The translations under genes and the position numbers were made by a program. Shown in pieces: positions 32,874 to 41,674 of a stretch of 64,000 nt of DNA. The stretch's first letter is position 1, and the number at the start of each line of letters is the position of its first letter. The stretch lies in assembly GCF_003515945.1 (NCBI RefSeq), contig NZ_QWLM01000002.1:1-64000 (forward strand), given 5' to 3'. The stretch comes from Dermacoccus abyssi (lineage in GTDB: Bacteria; Actinomycetota; Actinomycetes; Actinomycetales; Dermatophilaceae). The notes under the pieces are model-generated. The model worked only from the letters and a program-made list of their open reading frames with translations. It was not told the origin of the DNA and made no database searches.

Positions 32874-33920
32874 TCAGTTGGCCGCGAGGATGTCGACGAC
32901 GAAGACGAGGGTGTCGGTGGGCTGGATGCCCGCCTGCGGGTTGCCCTGAGCGCCGTAACCGTCGGCCGGCGGCACGACCACGAGCACTCGGCTGCCGACC
33001 TTCTTGCCGACCAGGGCCTTGTCCCAGCCCGTGATGACCTGCTTCTTGCCGATGACGAAGACCGACGGGTTGGGCGCGTCGGGGTGCTTGGCCGTGGCGT
33101 CGAAGACGGTGTTCTTGCCCCAGATCTGGCCCGTGTAGGTGACTGCGATGGAGTCGCCCGACTTGACGGTGTCACCCTCACCTTCGACAAGCGTCGAGGT
33201 CTTGAGTGACGTGGGTGCCTTGGCGCCCTTCGGCATCGTGATGGCCGCCTGCTTGCCCGCACCGGCGGGAACCTTGACGGTCGGCATCCCGGATTCTGCG
33301 GGCTTGCTCGTGCCCTTGGCCTCGGTCAGGGGCGTGTCGACACCCTTGATGTCCATGTAGAGCACGAGGTTGTCGTTGGAACCGATGCCGAGGTTCTGGT
33401 TACCGGCCTTGCCGAACGCCTGCCCGGACGGCAGGGAGATGACGACCTTCGAGCCTTCCTTCTTCCCCTTCAGCTGGGTGAGGAGGCCCGGGAGGTTGTT
33501 GTTGTCGGCCATGTTGAAGCTCGGCACCGTCTCCCCGAACGTCGAACCGAGCGTCTTACCGGTGGTGCCGTTGACCATGACGAAGTCGGCCTTGACGAGG
33601 TCCTTGTCTCCGATGGCCTTGCCCTTGCCCTCGGAGAGCACCTTGGTCGTCGCGGACTTCGTGCCGAAGGGCAGCTCGTCCTTCGCAATGGAGACGGTGG
33701 GCTTCTTGGCGTTCTTCGTGTCGACCTTGACGTCGGAGACGTTGCCCTTCGTCGCGGGCGAGGCGAGGCCGGACGACGAGGAGGACGAGGGCGACGACGA
33801 TGCCGACGAGCTACCGGAGCCCGAACCCGACGAGGAAGCCTTGGACGAGTCGTCGCCGCAACCTGCGAGGAAGACGACCGGGAGGACGGCGAGGGCGAAC
33901 AGACGCTTGGGGGAAGACAC
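32874..33920 (-). CDS. lipoprotein with tandem FKBP domains
   Basis: A 348-residue predicted exported lipoprotein. Signal peptide residues 1-20 end in the lipobox LAGC (lipidated Cys 21), followed by a Ser/Gly-rich linker (about 22-55). A first FKBP-like domain (about 75-190) is divergent. The C-terminal one (about 245-348) has the canonical VTYTGQIWGKNTVFDATAK, VITGWDKALVGKKVGSRVLVVVPPADGYG and LVFVVDIL. Expected role: folding of secreted proteins at the membrane outer face. GTG 33920 has AGGA about 9 nt upstream. Transcribed in line with pafA. Confidence 0.9.
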   Translation of the reverse strand: MSSPKRLFALAVLPVVFLAGCGDDSSKASSSGSGSGSSSASSSPSSSSSSGLASPATKGNVSDVKVDTKNAKKPTVSIAKDELPFGTKSATTKVLSEGKGKAIGDKDLVKADFVMVNGTTGKTLGSTFGETVPSFNMADNNNLPGLLTQLKGKKEGSKVVISLPSGQAFGKAGNQNLGIGSNDNLVLYMDIKGVDTPLTEAKGTSKPAESGMPTVKVPAGAGKQAAITMPKGAKAPTSLKTSTLVEGEGDTVKSGDSIAVTYTGQIWGKNTVFDATAKHPDAPNPSVFVIGKKQVITGWDKALVGKKVGSRVLVVVPPADGYGAQGNPQAGIQPTDTLVFVVDILAAN

Positions 33921-33998
33921 GCAGAAAAGTCCTAGCAGTGGGAAGTGAGTCCGGCCCACGATAACGCGTGGACCTCGGGACGAGCTGTGCGTGGGCCG

Positions 33999-35372
33999 TC
34001 ACAGAGGCGTGGAGAGGCTGTCAATGAGGCGCTCGACGCGGGCGTCCTCGGCGAGGAACGGGTCCTTGCACATGATGGTGCGCCCGGCCTGGTCGTTGAG
34101 CTTGAGGTGCACCCAGTCGACGGTGAAGTCGCGCCCGGCCGCACGGGCCTCGCGCACGAAGTCGCCGCGCAGCTTGGCGCGCGTCGTCTGGGGCGGCGTC
34201 GTCACGGCGGCGGCGATGCGCTCGTCATCGACGAGGCGACGCGCGCGCCCGGCCTTCTCGAGCATGCCGAACAGGCCGCGGCCCCGACGGATGTCGTGGA
34301 AGGTGAGGTCGAGTTGTGCCATGCGCGGGTCGTCGAGTTCGAGGCCGTGGCGCGTGGCGTAGTCGGTGAGCAGCCGACGCTTGATGACCCACTCGATCTC
34401 GGTCTCTACGCTCGAGAAGTCCTGGCTCTCAACGGCGTCGAGAGCGCGCTCCCACAGGTCGAGCACGAGCTCGACGGACGGGTCAGGGTCGCCTTCGCGC
34501 TCGACGAACGCCTTGGAGCGTTCGAGGAACAGCCGCTGCATCGCGAGCGCCGTCATCGAGGTGCCGCCCTGGAGGTCGATGACGGCCTGACCGGTCGGGT
34601 CGGCCGAGACGTCACGGATGGCCTTGACCTGGTTGGCCAGGTGCATGCGCGGGAACGACTCCCCCGCCTCGATGAGGCGCAGGACGAGGTGCGCGGCGCC
34701 GACCTTGAGCAGCGTCGTCGTCTCGCTCATCGTCGAGTCGCCGACGATGACGTGGAGGCGGCGGAAGCGTGCCGAGTCGGCGTGCGGTTCGTCGCGGCTG
34801 TTGATGATGGGCCGCGATCGGGTCGTGGCGCTCGAGAAGCCGTCCCAGATGTGTTCGGCGCGTTGGGTGAGGTTGAAGACGGTGCGGCCGTCGCGCTGCA
34901 GGAGCTTGCCCGCGCCGGTGATGAGCTGGCGCGAGACGAGGAACGCGACGAGCACCTCCGAGATGCGGTTCATGTCGGTGCTGCGCTCGAGCAGGAGGTT
35001 CTCGTGGCAGCCGTAGGAGTTGCCCGCGGAGTCGGTGTTGTTCTTGAAGACGTAGATCGAGCCCTCGACGCCGTCCTCGGCGAGGCGCTCCTGCGCCTCA
35101 CTCGTCATGTCGTCGAGGATGCGCTCACCCGCGCGGTCGTGGGCGACGAGGTCGAGCAGCGTGTCGCACTCGGCCGTCGCGTACTCGGGGTGGGCACCGA
35201 CATCGAGGTAGAGGCGCGAGCCGTTGTCGAGGAAGACGTTGCTCGAACGCCCCCAGGCCACGACCTTGCGGAACAGGGCCCGGCTCACTTCGTCAGGGGT
35301 GAGCCGACGCTGGCCGTTCGTGGTCGCGGTGACCCCGAACTCGGTCTCGAGGCCGTAGATGCGGCGTTCCAT
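33999..35372 (-). CDS. pafA: Pup--protein ligase PafA
   Basis: A 457-residue enzyme of the glutamine-synthetase-like fold that phosphorylates the C-terminal Glu of Pup and joins it to substrate lysines. Visible are [15 protein letters not shown] (ATP/Mg-binding Glu residues), [19 protein letters not shown] (the base loop), [20 protein letters not shown], and [28 protein letters not shown]. An AGGAG site lies 7 nt before the ATG. pup lies only 50 nt upstream, with no prcB/prcA between. Confidence 0.96.
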   Translation of the reverse strand: MERRIYGLETEFGVTATTNGQRRLTPDEVSRALFRKVVAWGRSSNVFLDNGSRLYLDVGAHPEYATAECDTLLDLVAHDRAGERILDDMTSEAQERLAEDGVEGSIYVFKNNTDSAGNSYGCHENLLLERSTDMNRISEVLVAFLVSRQLITGAGKLLQRDGRTVFNLTQRAEHIWDGFSSATTRSRPIINSRDEPHADSARFRRLHVIVGDSTMSETTTLLKVGAAHLVLRLIEAGESFPRMHLANQVKAIRDVSADPTGQAVIDLQGGTSMTALAMQRLFLERSKAFVEREGDPDPSVELVLDLWERALDAVESQDFSSVETEIEWVIKRRLLTDYATRHGLELDDPRMAQLDLTFHDIRRGRGLFGMLEKAGRARRLVDDERIAAAVTTPPQTTRAKLRGDFVREARAAGRDFTVDWVHLKLNDQAGRTIMCKDPFLAEDARVERLIDSLSTPL

Positions 35373-35422
35373 GGGTGCTCCTGGGGTGCGTGCGAAATGG
35401 AGGTGAGGGGCTCAGCGAGCCG

Positions 35423-35620
35423 TCACTCGCCGCCCTTCTGGACGAAGCCGGAGACGAACTCGCTCGCGTTCGACTCGAGCACGCCGTCGATCTCGTCGAG
35501 CATCGAGTCGATGTCGCTCGTGTTCGACTCCCTCGTCACCTGGGCCTGGCCGGCCTCCCCCGCGCCGTCGAAGTCGTCGCCGCTGCCGCCGCGCTTGCCG
35601 AACTGCTGCTGGTCGCTCAT
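35423..35620 (-). CDS. pup: ubiquitin-like protein Pup
   Basis: A 65-residue intrinsically disordered tag protein covalently joined to lysines of target proteins. The C-terminal region SDIDSMLDEIDGVLESNASEFVSGFVQKGGE is the recognisable Pup helix and tail. The last residue is Glu (GGE), so it is ready for ligation by PafA; mycobacterial Pup ends in Gln and needs deamidation by Dop. An AAGGAG site lies 8 nt before the ATG. It lies between dop and pafA. Confidence 0.95.
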   Translation of the reverse strand: MSDQQQFGKRGGSGDDFDGAGEAGQAQVTRESNTSDIDSMLDEIDGVLESNASEFVSGFVQKGGE

Positions 35621-35728
35621 CGTGTACTCCTTCGTCGCCGGCCGCGCTCACGCCGTGTGGCCGTGGCGCGCCTGTGGTCGCTTCGCCACCACCCTAGTTC
35701 GCCGCAGGGGCGCGGGCAGGGGTGACCC

Positions 35729-37246
35729 TCAGCGCACCACCTTGTCGTCGCCGACCCGCTCGAGCAGCTCGGCGACGCCCCCGTCGAACCAACCGTCGGT
35801 CGAGCCCGCGTCACCGGCGAAGGGCTCGGGCATCGTGACGCGGGTGTAGCTCGACGGCTGCGCGGTGCGGTAGACCATAGCGTCCCAGGACGCCGACGCC
35901 ACGTCGTCACCAAAGGCTTCGATGCTCTTGCCGCGCAACCACGCTCGCGTGTCGCGGGGCGGTTCGACGACGGCCTGGACGAGTTCGTCGTCGGAGAACA
36001 GGCGGGTGAAACGCCCGCCGCGTTCGAGGGTGTGGAAGACGCCCTTGTCGGCGCGAACGTCGGACCACTGGATGTCGAGAGCGCGCAGGCGCGGATCGTC
36101 CCAGCCTGTGTCGTGGCGCGCGATGAAGCCCTCCATGACGCTCCTCTTGGCGACCCAGTCGAGATCCTTCGTGAGCGTCATCGGGTCGGCGCGCAGGTCT
36201 TCGAGCACGCGCGTCCAGTGCTCGAAGACCTCGCTCGTGGCGACGGCGATCGGGTCGTTGCCGCGGCGGGTCCACCATGCGTGGGTTGCGTCGCGGTACA
36301 TCTCGAGCAGGTCGAGGGCCGTGACCGTGCGCCCGTCGACGAGTTCGTACTCCTGCGCGAGCGACACGTCGTGGCTGACGGCGCGCAGGGTCGCCACCGG
36401 CTGTTTGACGATGACGCCCGGCAGCGCCTCGTCCTCGAGGGCGCCGATGACGAGGCTCGTCATGCCCATCTTGAGCAGGTTCGCGACGTCGGCGTGGTTG
36501 GCGTCGCCGACGATGACGTGCAGGCGCCGGTACTTCGTGTGGTCGGCGTGCGGTTCGTCGCGCGAGTTGACGATCGGGCGGCGCAGCGTGGTCTCGAGGG
36601 CGACCTCGGTCTCGAAGTAGTCGGCGCGCTGCGTCAACTGGAAACCGGCACGCTCCGACTCCTGGCCGATACCGACACGACCGCTTCCGGTGATCACCTG
36701 CCGGGCAATGAAGAACGGCGTCATGCCGGCGACGACGCGCGCCCACGGCACCTCGCGGCGCAGGAGGTAGTTCTCGTGGGTGCCGTACGAGGCGCCTTGG
36801 CCGTCGACGTTGTTCTTGTAGAGCTGCGTTGCGCCGTCCGGGTGCTCCGCGAGGAGTTCGGCCGCGCGACGCATGACGAGTTCGCCCGCTCGGTCGTAGC
36901 GCACGGCGTCACGCGGGTTCGAGACCTCCGGCGAGCTGTACTCGGGGTGCGCGTGGTCCACGTAGAGCCGGGCGCCGTTGGCGAGCACGACGTTGGCGAA
37001 GCTGGGGTCGGCCTCGTCGGTCAGCTGGCTCTCGTGCGCCACCTCGCGGGCGATGTCGTAGCCGCGCTGGTCGCGCAGCGGCGACTCGTCGCTGTAGTCC
37101 CAGCGGCTCTGCGCGGCGTTGAGCCCGACGGCGTCGGCGTAGGCACGCACGACCTGCCCGGACAGCACCATCGGCGTCGTGCGCGTGTCCCCCGGACGCA
37201 GGACGCCGTACTCGGTTTCGATGCCCATGATGCGCTGAACGGTCAT
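35729..37246 (-). CDS. dop: depupylase/deamidase Dop
   Basis: A 505-residue PafA homologue that removes Pup from proteins (and deamidates Pup-Gln where needed). The start IMGIETEYGVLRPGD, a Dop-specific long loop following SRWDYSDESPLRDQRGYD (about residues 40-80), LYVDHAHPEYSSPE, YKNNVDGQGASYGTHENYLL and [25 protein letters not shown] mark it as Dop rather than PafA. Since Pup here ends in Glu, depupylation is the only activity needed. TAGGGT 7 nt upstream of the ATG supports a leaderless start. Confidence 0.96.
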   Translation of the reverse strand: MTVQRIMGIETEYGVLRPGDTRTTPMVLSGQVVRAYADAVGLNAAQSRWDYSDESPLRDQRGYDIAREVAHESQLTDEADPSFANVVLANGARLYVDHAHPEYSSPEVSNPRDAVRYDRAGELVMRRAAELLAEHPDGATQLYKNNVDGQGASYGTHENYLLRREVPWARVVAGMTPFFIARQVITGSGRVGIGQESERAGFQLTQRADYFETEVALETTLRRPIVNSRDEPHADHTKYRRLHVIVGDANHADVANLLKMGMTSLVIGALEDEALPGVIVKQPVATLRAVSHDVSLAQEYELVDGRTVTALDLLEMYRDATHAWWTRRGNDPIAVATSEVFEHWTRVLEDLRADPMTLTKDLDWVAKRSVMEGFIARHDTGWDDPRLRALDIQWSDVRADKGVFHTLERGGRFTRLFSDDELVQAVVEPPRDTRAWLRGKSIEAFGDDVASASWDAMVYRTAQPSSYTRVTMPEPFAGDAGSTDGWFDGGVAELLERVGDDKVVR

Positions 37247-37261
37247 GGGATCAACCCTAGT

Positions 37262-37290
37262 GCCGGCCCCATCTCGCGGCGGGGGCCGGC
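37262..37290 (-). terminator. hairpin terminator after the MFS gene
   Basis: GCCGGCCCC (37262-37270) pairs with GGGGCCGGC (37282-37290), just after the MFS stop and before the dop promoter. Confidence 0.65.
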
Positions 37291-37298
37291 GCGAAACG

Positions 37299-39335
37299 TC
37301 AGGCAGGCGCGTTGACGTTCAGGCGGTGGCTACTCGCGAGCTCGAGTTCGATGTCCTGAGGCTGTGTCAGGACGGTGAGGCCACGCGCCGCCGACTCCCC
37401 TCGCTCCTCGCAGAGCGCGGTGACGACGTATCGACCGCTCGGCGGCAGCGACATCTCGAAACGGCCTTCGGCGTCAGTGCGCGTGGCCGCCTGATACTCG
37501 CCCGAGTGCTTGAGCAGCGTCACGGGCAGGTCGGCGGTCGGCCCGCCGCTGGAGACGACGGTGCCCGTGAGCAGCAGTGGCCGCGACAGCGTGAACTGCG
37601 GCAGCTCCGGTCCCGTGACGTCGACGAACTGCGAGCGCGTGGCCCACCCGTCGGCCGACGCCACGAGGACGTAGTGACCGGCCCCCGGGAGGGCGAGTCG
37701 GTAGCGGCCGTCCTCGTCGACGCGGCCCCAGTCGAGGTGGGCACCGTCGGGGGCGAGGGCTGTGACGACGCCGCGACGCAGGGGACGCCCGCCCAGGTCG
37801 GTGAGCACGCCGGAGGCGACGACGTCGCGATTGTCGCCCGCACGGACATCGCTGCTCGTGGCGCGCGTGGGCGCCTCGGCGCTCGCGGCCCCCTCCTCGC
37901 GCGCGGGCACGGCCCGCGGCGCAGCGGCTGCCTTGGGCACGAAGCCGGCCACGAGCGCCGACGCCAGCGAGGCGAGTGCAGCCATGACGAAGACCGTCTT
38001 GAAGCCGTCGAGTTTCGGCACCTCGTGGCCGACCAGCGAGAACGACATGCTCGTGAGCACCGCGGCAACGGCGGCCGACGACGTCGAGGTGCCGATCGAG
38101 CGCAGCAGCGTGTTGAGACCGTTCGCGGCGGCCGTCTCGGTGATCGGCACCGAGCGCATGATGAGCGTCGGCATCGCCGCATAGGCGATGGCGGTGGCGG
38201 CGCTGCACAGCGTCGCACCGAGCACGATCTGCCACACGGAGCCGGTGAGGAACACGCGCATGCCGTAGGCGAGCGCCAGCGTCGTGGCACCGACGATGAG
38301 CGTCGTCCGAGCCCCGAAGCGCTTCGTGATGCCGGCGCTCACGGGCGACAGGAAGACCATGGCGAGACCGCCCGGCAGCATCGCGATGCCCGCGGCGATG
38401 AGTGAGAGGCCGAAGCCGTAACCGGTGGCTTCCGGCATCTGCAACTGCTGCGTGGTCGTCATCATGTTGGCGTACATGGCGAAGCCGATGAGCAGGGACG
38501 CCGCGTTGGTCAGGAGTACGGGGCGTCGGGCCGAGGTGCGAAGGTCGACCATCGGTGAGCGGTGACGCAGCTCCCAGGGCGCCCACGCCGCGAGGATGGC
38601 GACGCTTGCGGCGAGCCCGAGGATCACCTTCTCGCTCGTCCATCCCCAGTGTCCGCCCTTCGTGATGGGCACGAGGAAGCACAGCAACGCAGCCGACAGG
38701 AGCAGCGCACCGACGAGGTCGAACGAGCCCGATGACTTCACCTTGGATTCGGGCACGACGAGCACGACGCCGAGGAACATGAGGGCGGCCGACGCACCGG
38801 AGACCCAGAAAACCATGTGCCAGCTGAAGTGCTCGACGAGGACGCCGGCCAGCGGCAGACCGATGGCGGAGCCGATGCCGAGGGTGGCGCTCATCGTGGC
38901 GACCGCTCCCCCGACGCGTTCGCGGGGCAGTTCGTCGCGCAGGATGCTGATGCCGATGGGAATCATCGCGGCGCCCACACCCTGGAGGGCGCGAGCTGTG
39001 ATGAGGGCGGCGAGACCGTCACCCAGGGCGCCGAGAAGCGATCCGGCGATGACGAACCCGAGCGAGACGAGCATGATGCGCCGCTTGCCGACCATGTCGG
39101 CCAGGCGCGCGAGGATCGGCGTTGCCACGGCTCCTGCGAGCAGCGTTGCGGTGACGAGCCAGGCCGCGTTCTCCGCGCTCGTGTCGAGCAACGTCGGCCA
39201 CTCCGGGATGAGCGGTACGACGAGCGTCTGCTGGAGCGCCACGACCGTGCCGGCCACACACAACACGGCGACGACGAGACTTTGGCGGGTGGATCTCGCC
39301 GTTGCGGCGTGGCGGGCGGTCACAGGGCTCCTCAT
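37299..39335 (-). CDS. MFS transporter fused to C-terminal prealbumin-like repeats
   Basis: A 678-residue protein. Residues about 15-480 are a 14-helix drug:H+ antiporter-type MFS (EmrB/QacA-like): WLVTATLLAGAVATPILARLADMVGKRR is motif A, and GVGAAMIPIGISILRD and GSAIGLPLAGVLVEHFSWHMVF resemble motif C. After an Ala-rich linker come two beta-sandwich repeats like carboxypeptidase-regulatory/transthyretin domains (about 525-590 and 595-660; VDEDGRYRLALPGAGHYVLVASADG and TDAEGRFEMSLPPSGRYVVTAL). This fusion is unusual. ATG 39335 is chosen because a -10-like TATATT lies about 23 nt upstream; the longer frame would run through it. Confidence 0.85.
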   Translation of the reverse strand: MRSPVTARHAATARSTRQSLVVAVLCVAGTVVALQQTLVVPLIPEWPTLLDTSAENAAWLVTATLLAGAVATPILARLADMVGKRRIMLVSLGFVIAGSLLGALGDGLAALITARALQGVGAAMIPIGISILRDELPRERVGGAVATMSATLGIGSAIGLPLAGVLVEHFSWHMVFWVSGASAALMFLGVVLVVPESKVKSSGSFDLVGALLLSAALLCFLVPITKGGHWGWTSEKVILGLAASVAILAAWAPWELRHRSPMVDLRTSARRPVLLTNAASLLIGFAMYANMMTTTQQLQMPEATGYGFGLSLIAAGIAMLPGGLAMVFLSPVSAGITKRFGARTTLIVGATTLALAYGMRVFLTGSVWQIVLGATLCSAATAIAYAAMPTLIMRSVPITETAAANGLNTLLRSIGTSTSSAAVAAVLTSMSFSLVGHEVPKLDGFKTVFVMAALASLASALVAGFVPKAAAAPRAVPAREEGAASAEAPTRATSSDVRAGDNRDVVASGVLTDLGGRPLRRGVVTALAPDGAHLDWGRVDEDGRYRLALPGAGHYVLVASADGWATRSQFVDVTGPELPQFTLSRPLLLTGTVVSSGGPTADLPVTLLKHSGEYQAATRTDAEGRFEMSLPPSGRYVVTALCEERGESAARGLTVLTQPQDIELELASSHRLNVNAPA

Positions 39336-39346
39336 CGGTGGTGTCG

Positions 39347-39361
39347 TATTGATAAACAATA
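39347..39361. promoter_or_regulatory. putative operator/promoter of the MFS gene
   Basis: The 15-bp palindrome TATTG-ATAAA-CAATA at 39347-39361 overlaps a minus-strand -10-like TATATT (39358-39363), the most AT-rich point in this neighbourhood. Its size and position fit a MarR- or TetR-type repressor site for the efflux-pump-like gene; no regulator gene is adjacent. Confidence 0.5.
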
Positions 39362-39464
39362 TAAAAGGGTGGGGAGCCCGTGTCATCTCGGCGGGACTGA
39401 ACGAGGCTCAGCTCACGCTCGGACAGGCCGAAGGCGGCACGAGCGGTCGCGATAGCGTGAGGCC

Positions 39465-39836
39465 ATGCCTGCCGCCCTCGCTCCGGTTCTCGACCTCGTC
39501 ATCGTTCTCGTCTTCGCGGCCACCGGCCGACGCAACCACGGCGAAACGGGTGCGCTCGAGGGCGTACTGACGACAGCATGGCCTTTCCTCGTGGGCGCCT
39601 GCGTGGGGTGGGCCATCGTGCTCGTCGCCCGACGTTCGTTGCTCGCGGGCAGGGCCCTGACGGGCGGCGTCGTCGTGTGGCTCTCGACGATCGTCGTCGG
39701 CATGCTGCTGCGTCAGCTCAGCGACCAGGGCACCGCGATCTCGTTCGTCATCGTCTCGCTCGTCTTCAACGGCTTCTTCATGCTCGGCTGGCGTGCCCTC
39801 GTCGCTTTCCTCGAGCGTCGCCGCGCCCACGCCTGA
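39465..39836 (+). CDS. DUF3054 membrane protein
   Basis: A 123-residue membrane protein with four hydrophobic segments: LAPVLDLVIVLVFAATGRRNHGE, AWPFLVGACVGWAIVLVARR, LTGGVVVWLSTIVVGMLLRQ and SFVIVSLVFNGFFMLGWRALVAF. The ATGRRNHGE and TxxFVIVxxxFNGFFMLGWR patterns match DUF3054. Function unknown. TAGCGT 6 nt before the ATG suggests a leaderless message. It is the only plus-strand gene within the pup locus. Confidence 0.85.
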   Translation: MPAALAPVLDLVIVLVFAATGRRNHGETGALEGVLTTAWPFLVGACVGWAIVLVARRSLLAGRALTGGVVVWLSTIVVGMLLRQLSDQGTAISFVIVSLVFNGFFMLGWRALVAFLERRRAHA

Positions 39837-39853
39837 CCCACTCGACAACAACA

Positions 39854-39891
39854 GTGAGCCTCCCCGACCACGGATGGTCGGGGAGGTTCAC
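39854..39891. terminator. bidirectional hairpin terminator, DUF3054/ARC
   Basis: CCTCCCCGACCA (39859-39870) pairs with TGGTCGGGGAGG (39875-39886); GTGA/TCAC extend it outward. It lies between two convergent genes. Confidence 0.85.
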
Positions 39892-39912
39892 TGCGTTCCG
39901 GGAACGCGCCGG

Positions 39913-41517
39913 TCAGTTCTTGTCGGCGAGGGTGCGGATGTCGACGATCCGCTCGCCGCGACGGCCGGAGATGCGCGCCCAGTCGTCGGGGTTGCTCGTG
40001 CCCGGCAGGTCCTCGTTCTCTCGGAACTCGTCGTGGCACGCGGCGAGGACGAACTCGCGCGTGATGCCGCGCTCGCCGTTCGTGATGAGCGCCTTGATGG
40101 CGAACTTCTTCGCGCGGTCGACGATGTTCTGGATCATCGCGCCGCTGGCGAAGTCCGCGAAGTAGAGCGTCTCGCGGCTGCCGTCGGCGTACGTGGCCTC
40201 GAGATAGGCGTGGGTGTCGTCGCGGGCGTACAACTCCCCCACCGCGGCGTCGATGAGCGCCTCGGCCGTCGCGCCCGCGTCACCGTCGTGCTTGGCGAGT
40301 TCGCTCTCGTGGAACGGCAACGCGGCCGTGAGGTACTTGCCGAAGATGTCACGGCCCGCATCGGCGTCGGGACGCTCGATGCGGATCTTCACGTCGAGAC
40401 GGCCCGGGCGTAGGATGGCCGGGTCGATCATGTCCTCACGGTTGCTCGCACCGATGACGATGACGTTCTCCAAGCTCTCCACACCGTCGATCTCCGCGAG
40501 CAACTGCGGCACGATCGTCGTCTCGACGTCGGAACTCACGCCTGCGCCGCGGATGCGGAACAGCGACTCCATCTCGTCGAAGAAGACGACGACCGGAGTA
40601 CCCGAGCTCGCCACCTCGCGGGCGCGCTGGAACAGCACGCGGATGTGACGCTCGGTCTCACCGACGTACTTGTTGAGCAGCTCCGGGCCCTTGATGTTGA
40701 GGAAGTAGCTCGCCTGGTCGCTCGTGCCCTGGCGCTGCGCCACCTGCTTGGCCAGGGACGCGGCCACGGCCTTCGCGATGAGCGTCTTGCCGCATCCGGG
40801 CGGGCCGTAGAGCAGGACGCCCTTGGGCGGGCGCAGGTGGTGTTCGGTGTAGAGGTCGGAGTGCAGGAACGGCAGCTCGACGGAGTCGCGGATCGTCTCG
40901 ATCTGTCCCGCGAGGCCACCGATGTCGGTGTAGTCGATGTCCGGCACCTCTTCGAGTGCGAGGTCGGCCACCTCGGCCTTCGTCACGCGTTCGAGCACGA
41001 AACCGCTCTTCGGTTCGAACAGAAGGGCATCGCCGGGGCGCACCGTGAGCTCGGCCAGCGGGCCGGCGGTGCGCACGACGCGCTCCTCGTCGTTCGACGT
41101 GGCGATGAGTAGACGCCCGTCCTCGAGCGTCTCCTTGAGCGTGACGATCTCGCCGGCCTTCTCGAATCCGAGCACCTTCACGATGTTCATGGCCTCGTTG
41201 ACCATGACTTCCTGGCCGGGGCGGAGGTCCTCGGCCTTGAGGGTCGGCGAGTACGAGACGAGCATCTTGCGGCCCATGTAGAAGATGTCGGCGCTGCCGT
41301 CCCCGTGGGCGGCGATGACCGTCGCGTAGTTGTTCGGCGGCTGCGCGAGCCGGTCGATCTCGCTCTTCATCGAGGAGATCTGCTCGCGGGCGTCCTTGAG
41401 CGTGCGCACGAGGCGCTCGTTCTGCGCAGAGATGGTCGACAGGTTGGAGCGCAACTGACGCACGTCGGCGTCGGTGGGCTTTGACGTGTCGCTCGGGTCG
41501 AACTGCGGGACGCTCAT
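39913..41517 (-). CDS. arc: AAA+ ATPase forming ring-shaped complexes (ARC/Mpa)
   Basis: A 534-residue unfoldase that recognises pupylated proteins. An N-terminal coiled coil (about residues 10-60; [38 protein letters not shown]) binds Pup in homologues; two OB folds follow, then the AAA+ module with Walker A GPPGCGKT (about 239), Walker [11 protein letters not shown] (about 309) and the sensor/arginine region [16 protein letters not shown]. The protein stops shortly after [20 protein letters not shown]; the extra C-terminal stretch ending in GQYL that docks Mpa onto the 20S proteasome is missing. ATG 41517 has a perfect AAGGAGG site. Confidence 0.95.
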   Translation of the reverse strand: MSVPQFDPSDTSKPTDADVRQLRSNLSTISAQNERLVRTLKDAREQISSMKSEIDRLAQPPNNYATVIAAHGDGSADIFYMGRKMLVSYSPTLKAEDLRPGQEVMVNEAMNIVKVLGFEKAGEIVTLKETLEDGRLLIATSNDEERVVRTAGPLAELTVRPGDALLFEPKSGFVLERVTKAEVADLALEEVPDIDYTDIGGLAGQIETIRDSVELPFLHSDLYTEHHLRPPKGVLLYGPPGCGKTLIAKAVAASLAKQVAQRQGTSDQASYFLNIKGPELLNKYVGETERHIRVLFQRAREVASSGTPVVVFFDEMESLFRIRGAGVSSDVETTIVPQLLAEIDGVESLENVIVIGASNREDMIDPAILRPGRLDVKIRIERPDADAGRDIFGKYLTAALPFHESELAKHDGDAGATAEALIDAAVGELYARDDTHAYLEATYADGSRETLYFADFASGAMIQNIVDRAKKFAIKALITNGERGITREFVLAACHDEFRENEDLPGTSNPDDWARISGRRGERIVDIRTLADKN

Positions 41518-41600
41518 CGCCGCTCGTCCTCCTTCGAAGCCGGGGTGGCGCGTCGAGCGCGCCTTTTCGCCCACCCTATCGAGCAGGGCTCGCCGGGTAG

Positions 41601-41642
41601 AGCGAACCCCCGGCGCGGACGTGCGGCATCCGGGGGTTCGCT
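41601..41642 (-). terminator. hairpin terminator between trmI and ARC
   Basis: AGCGAACCCCCGG (41601-41613) pairs with CCGGGGGTTCGCT (41630-41642), ending the trmI transcript before the ARC gene. Confidence 0.85.
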
Positions 41643-41674
41643 GTGGTCAGCCGACGAACCTCGGCGGGGACGCG

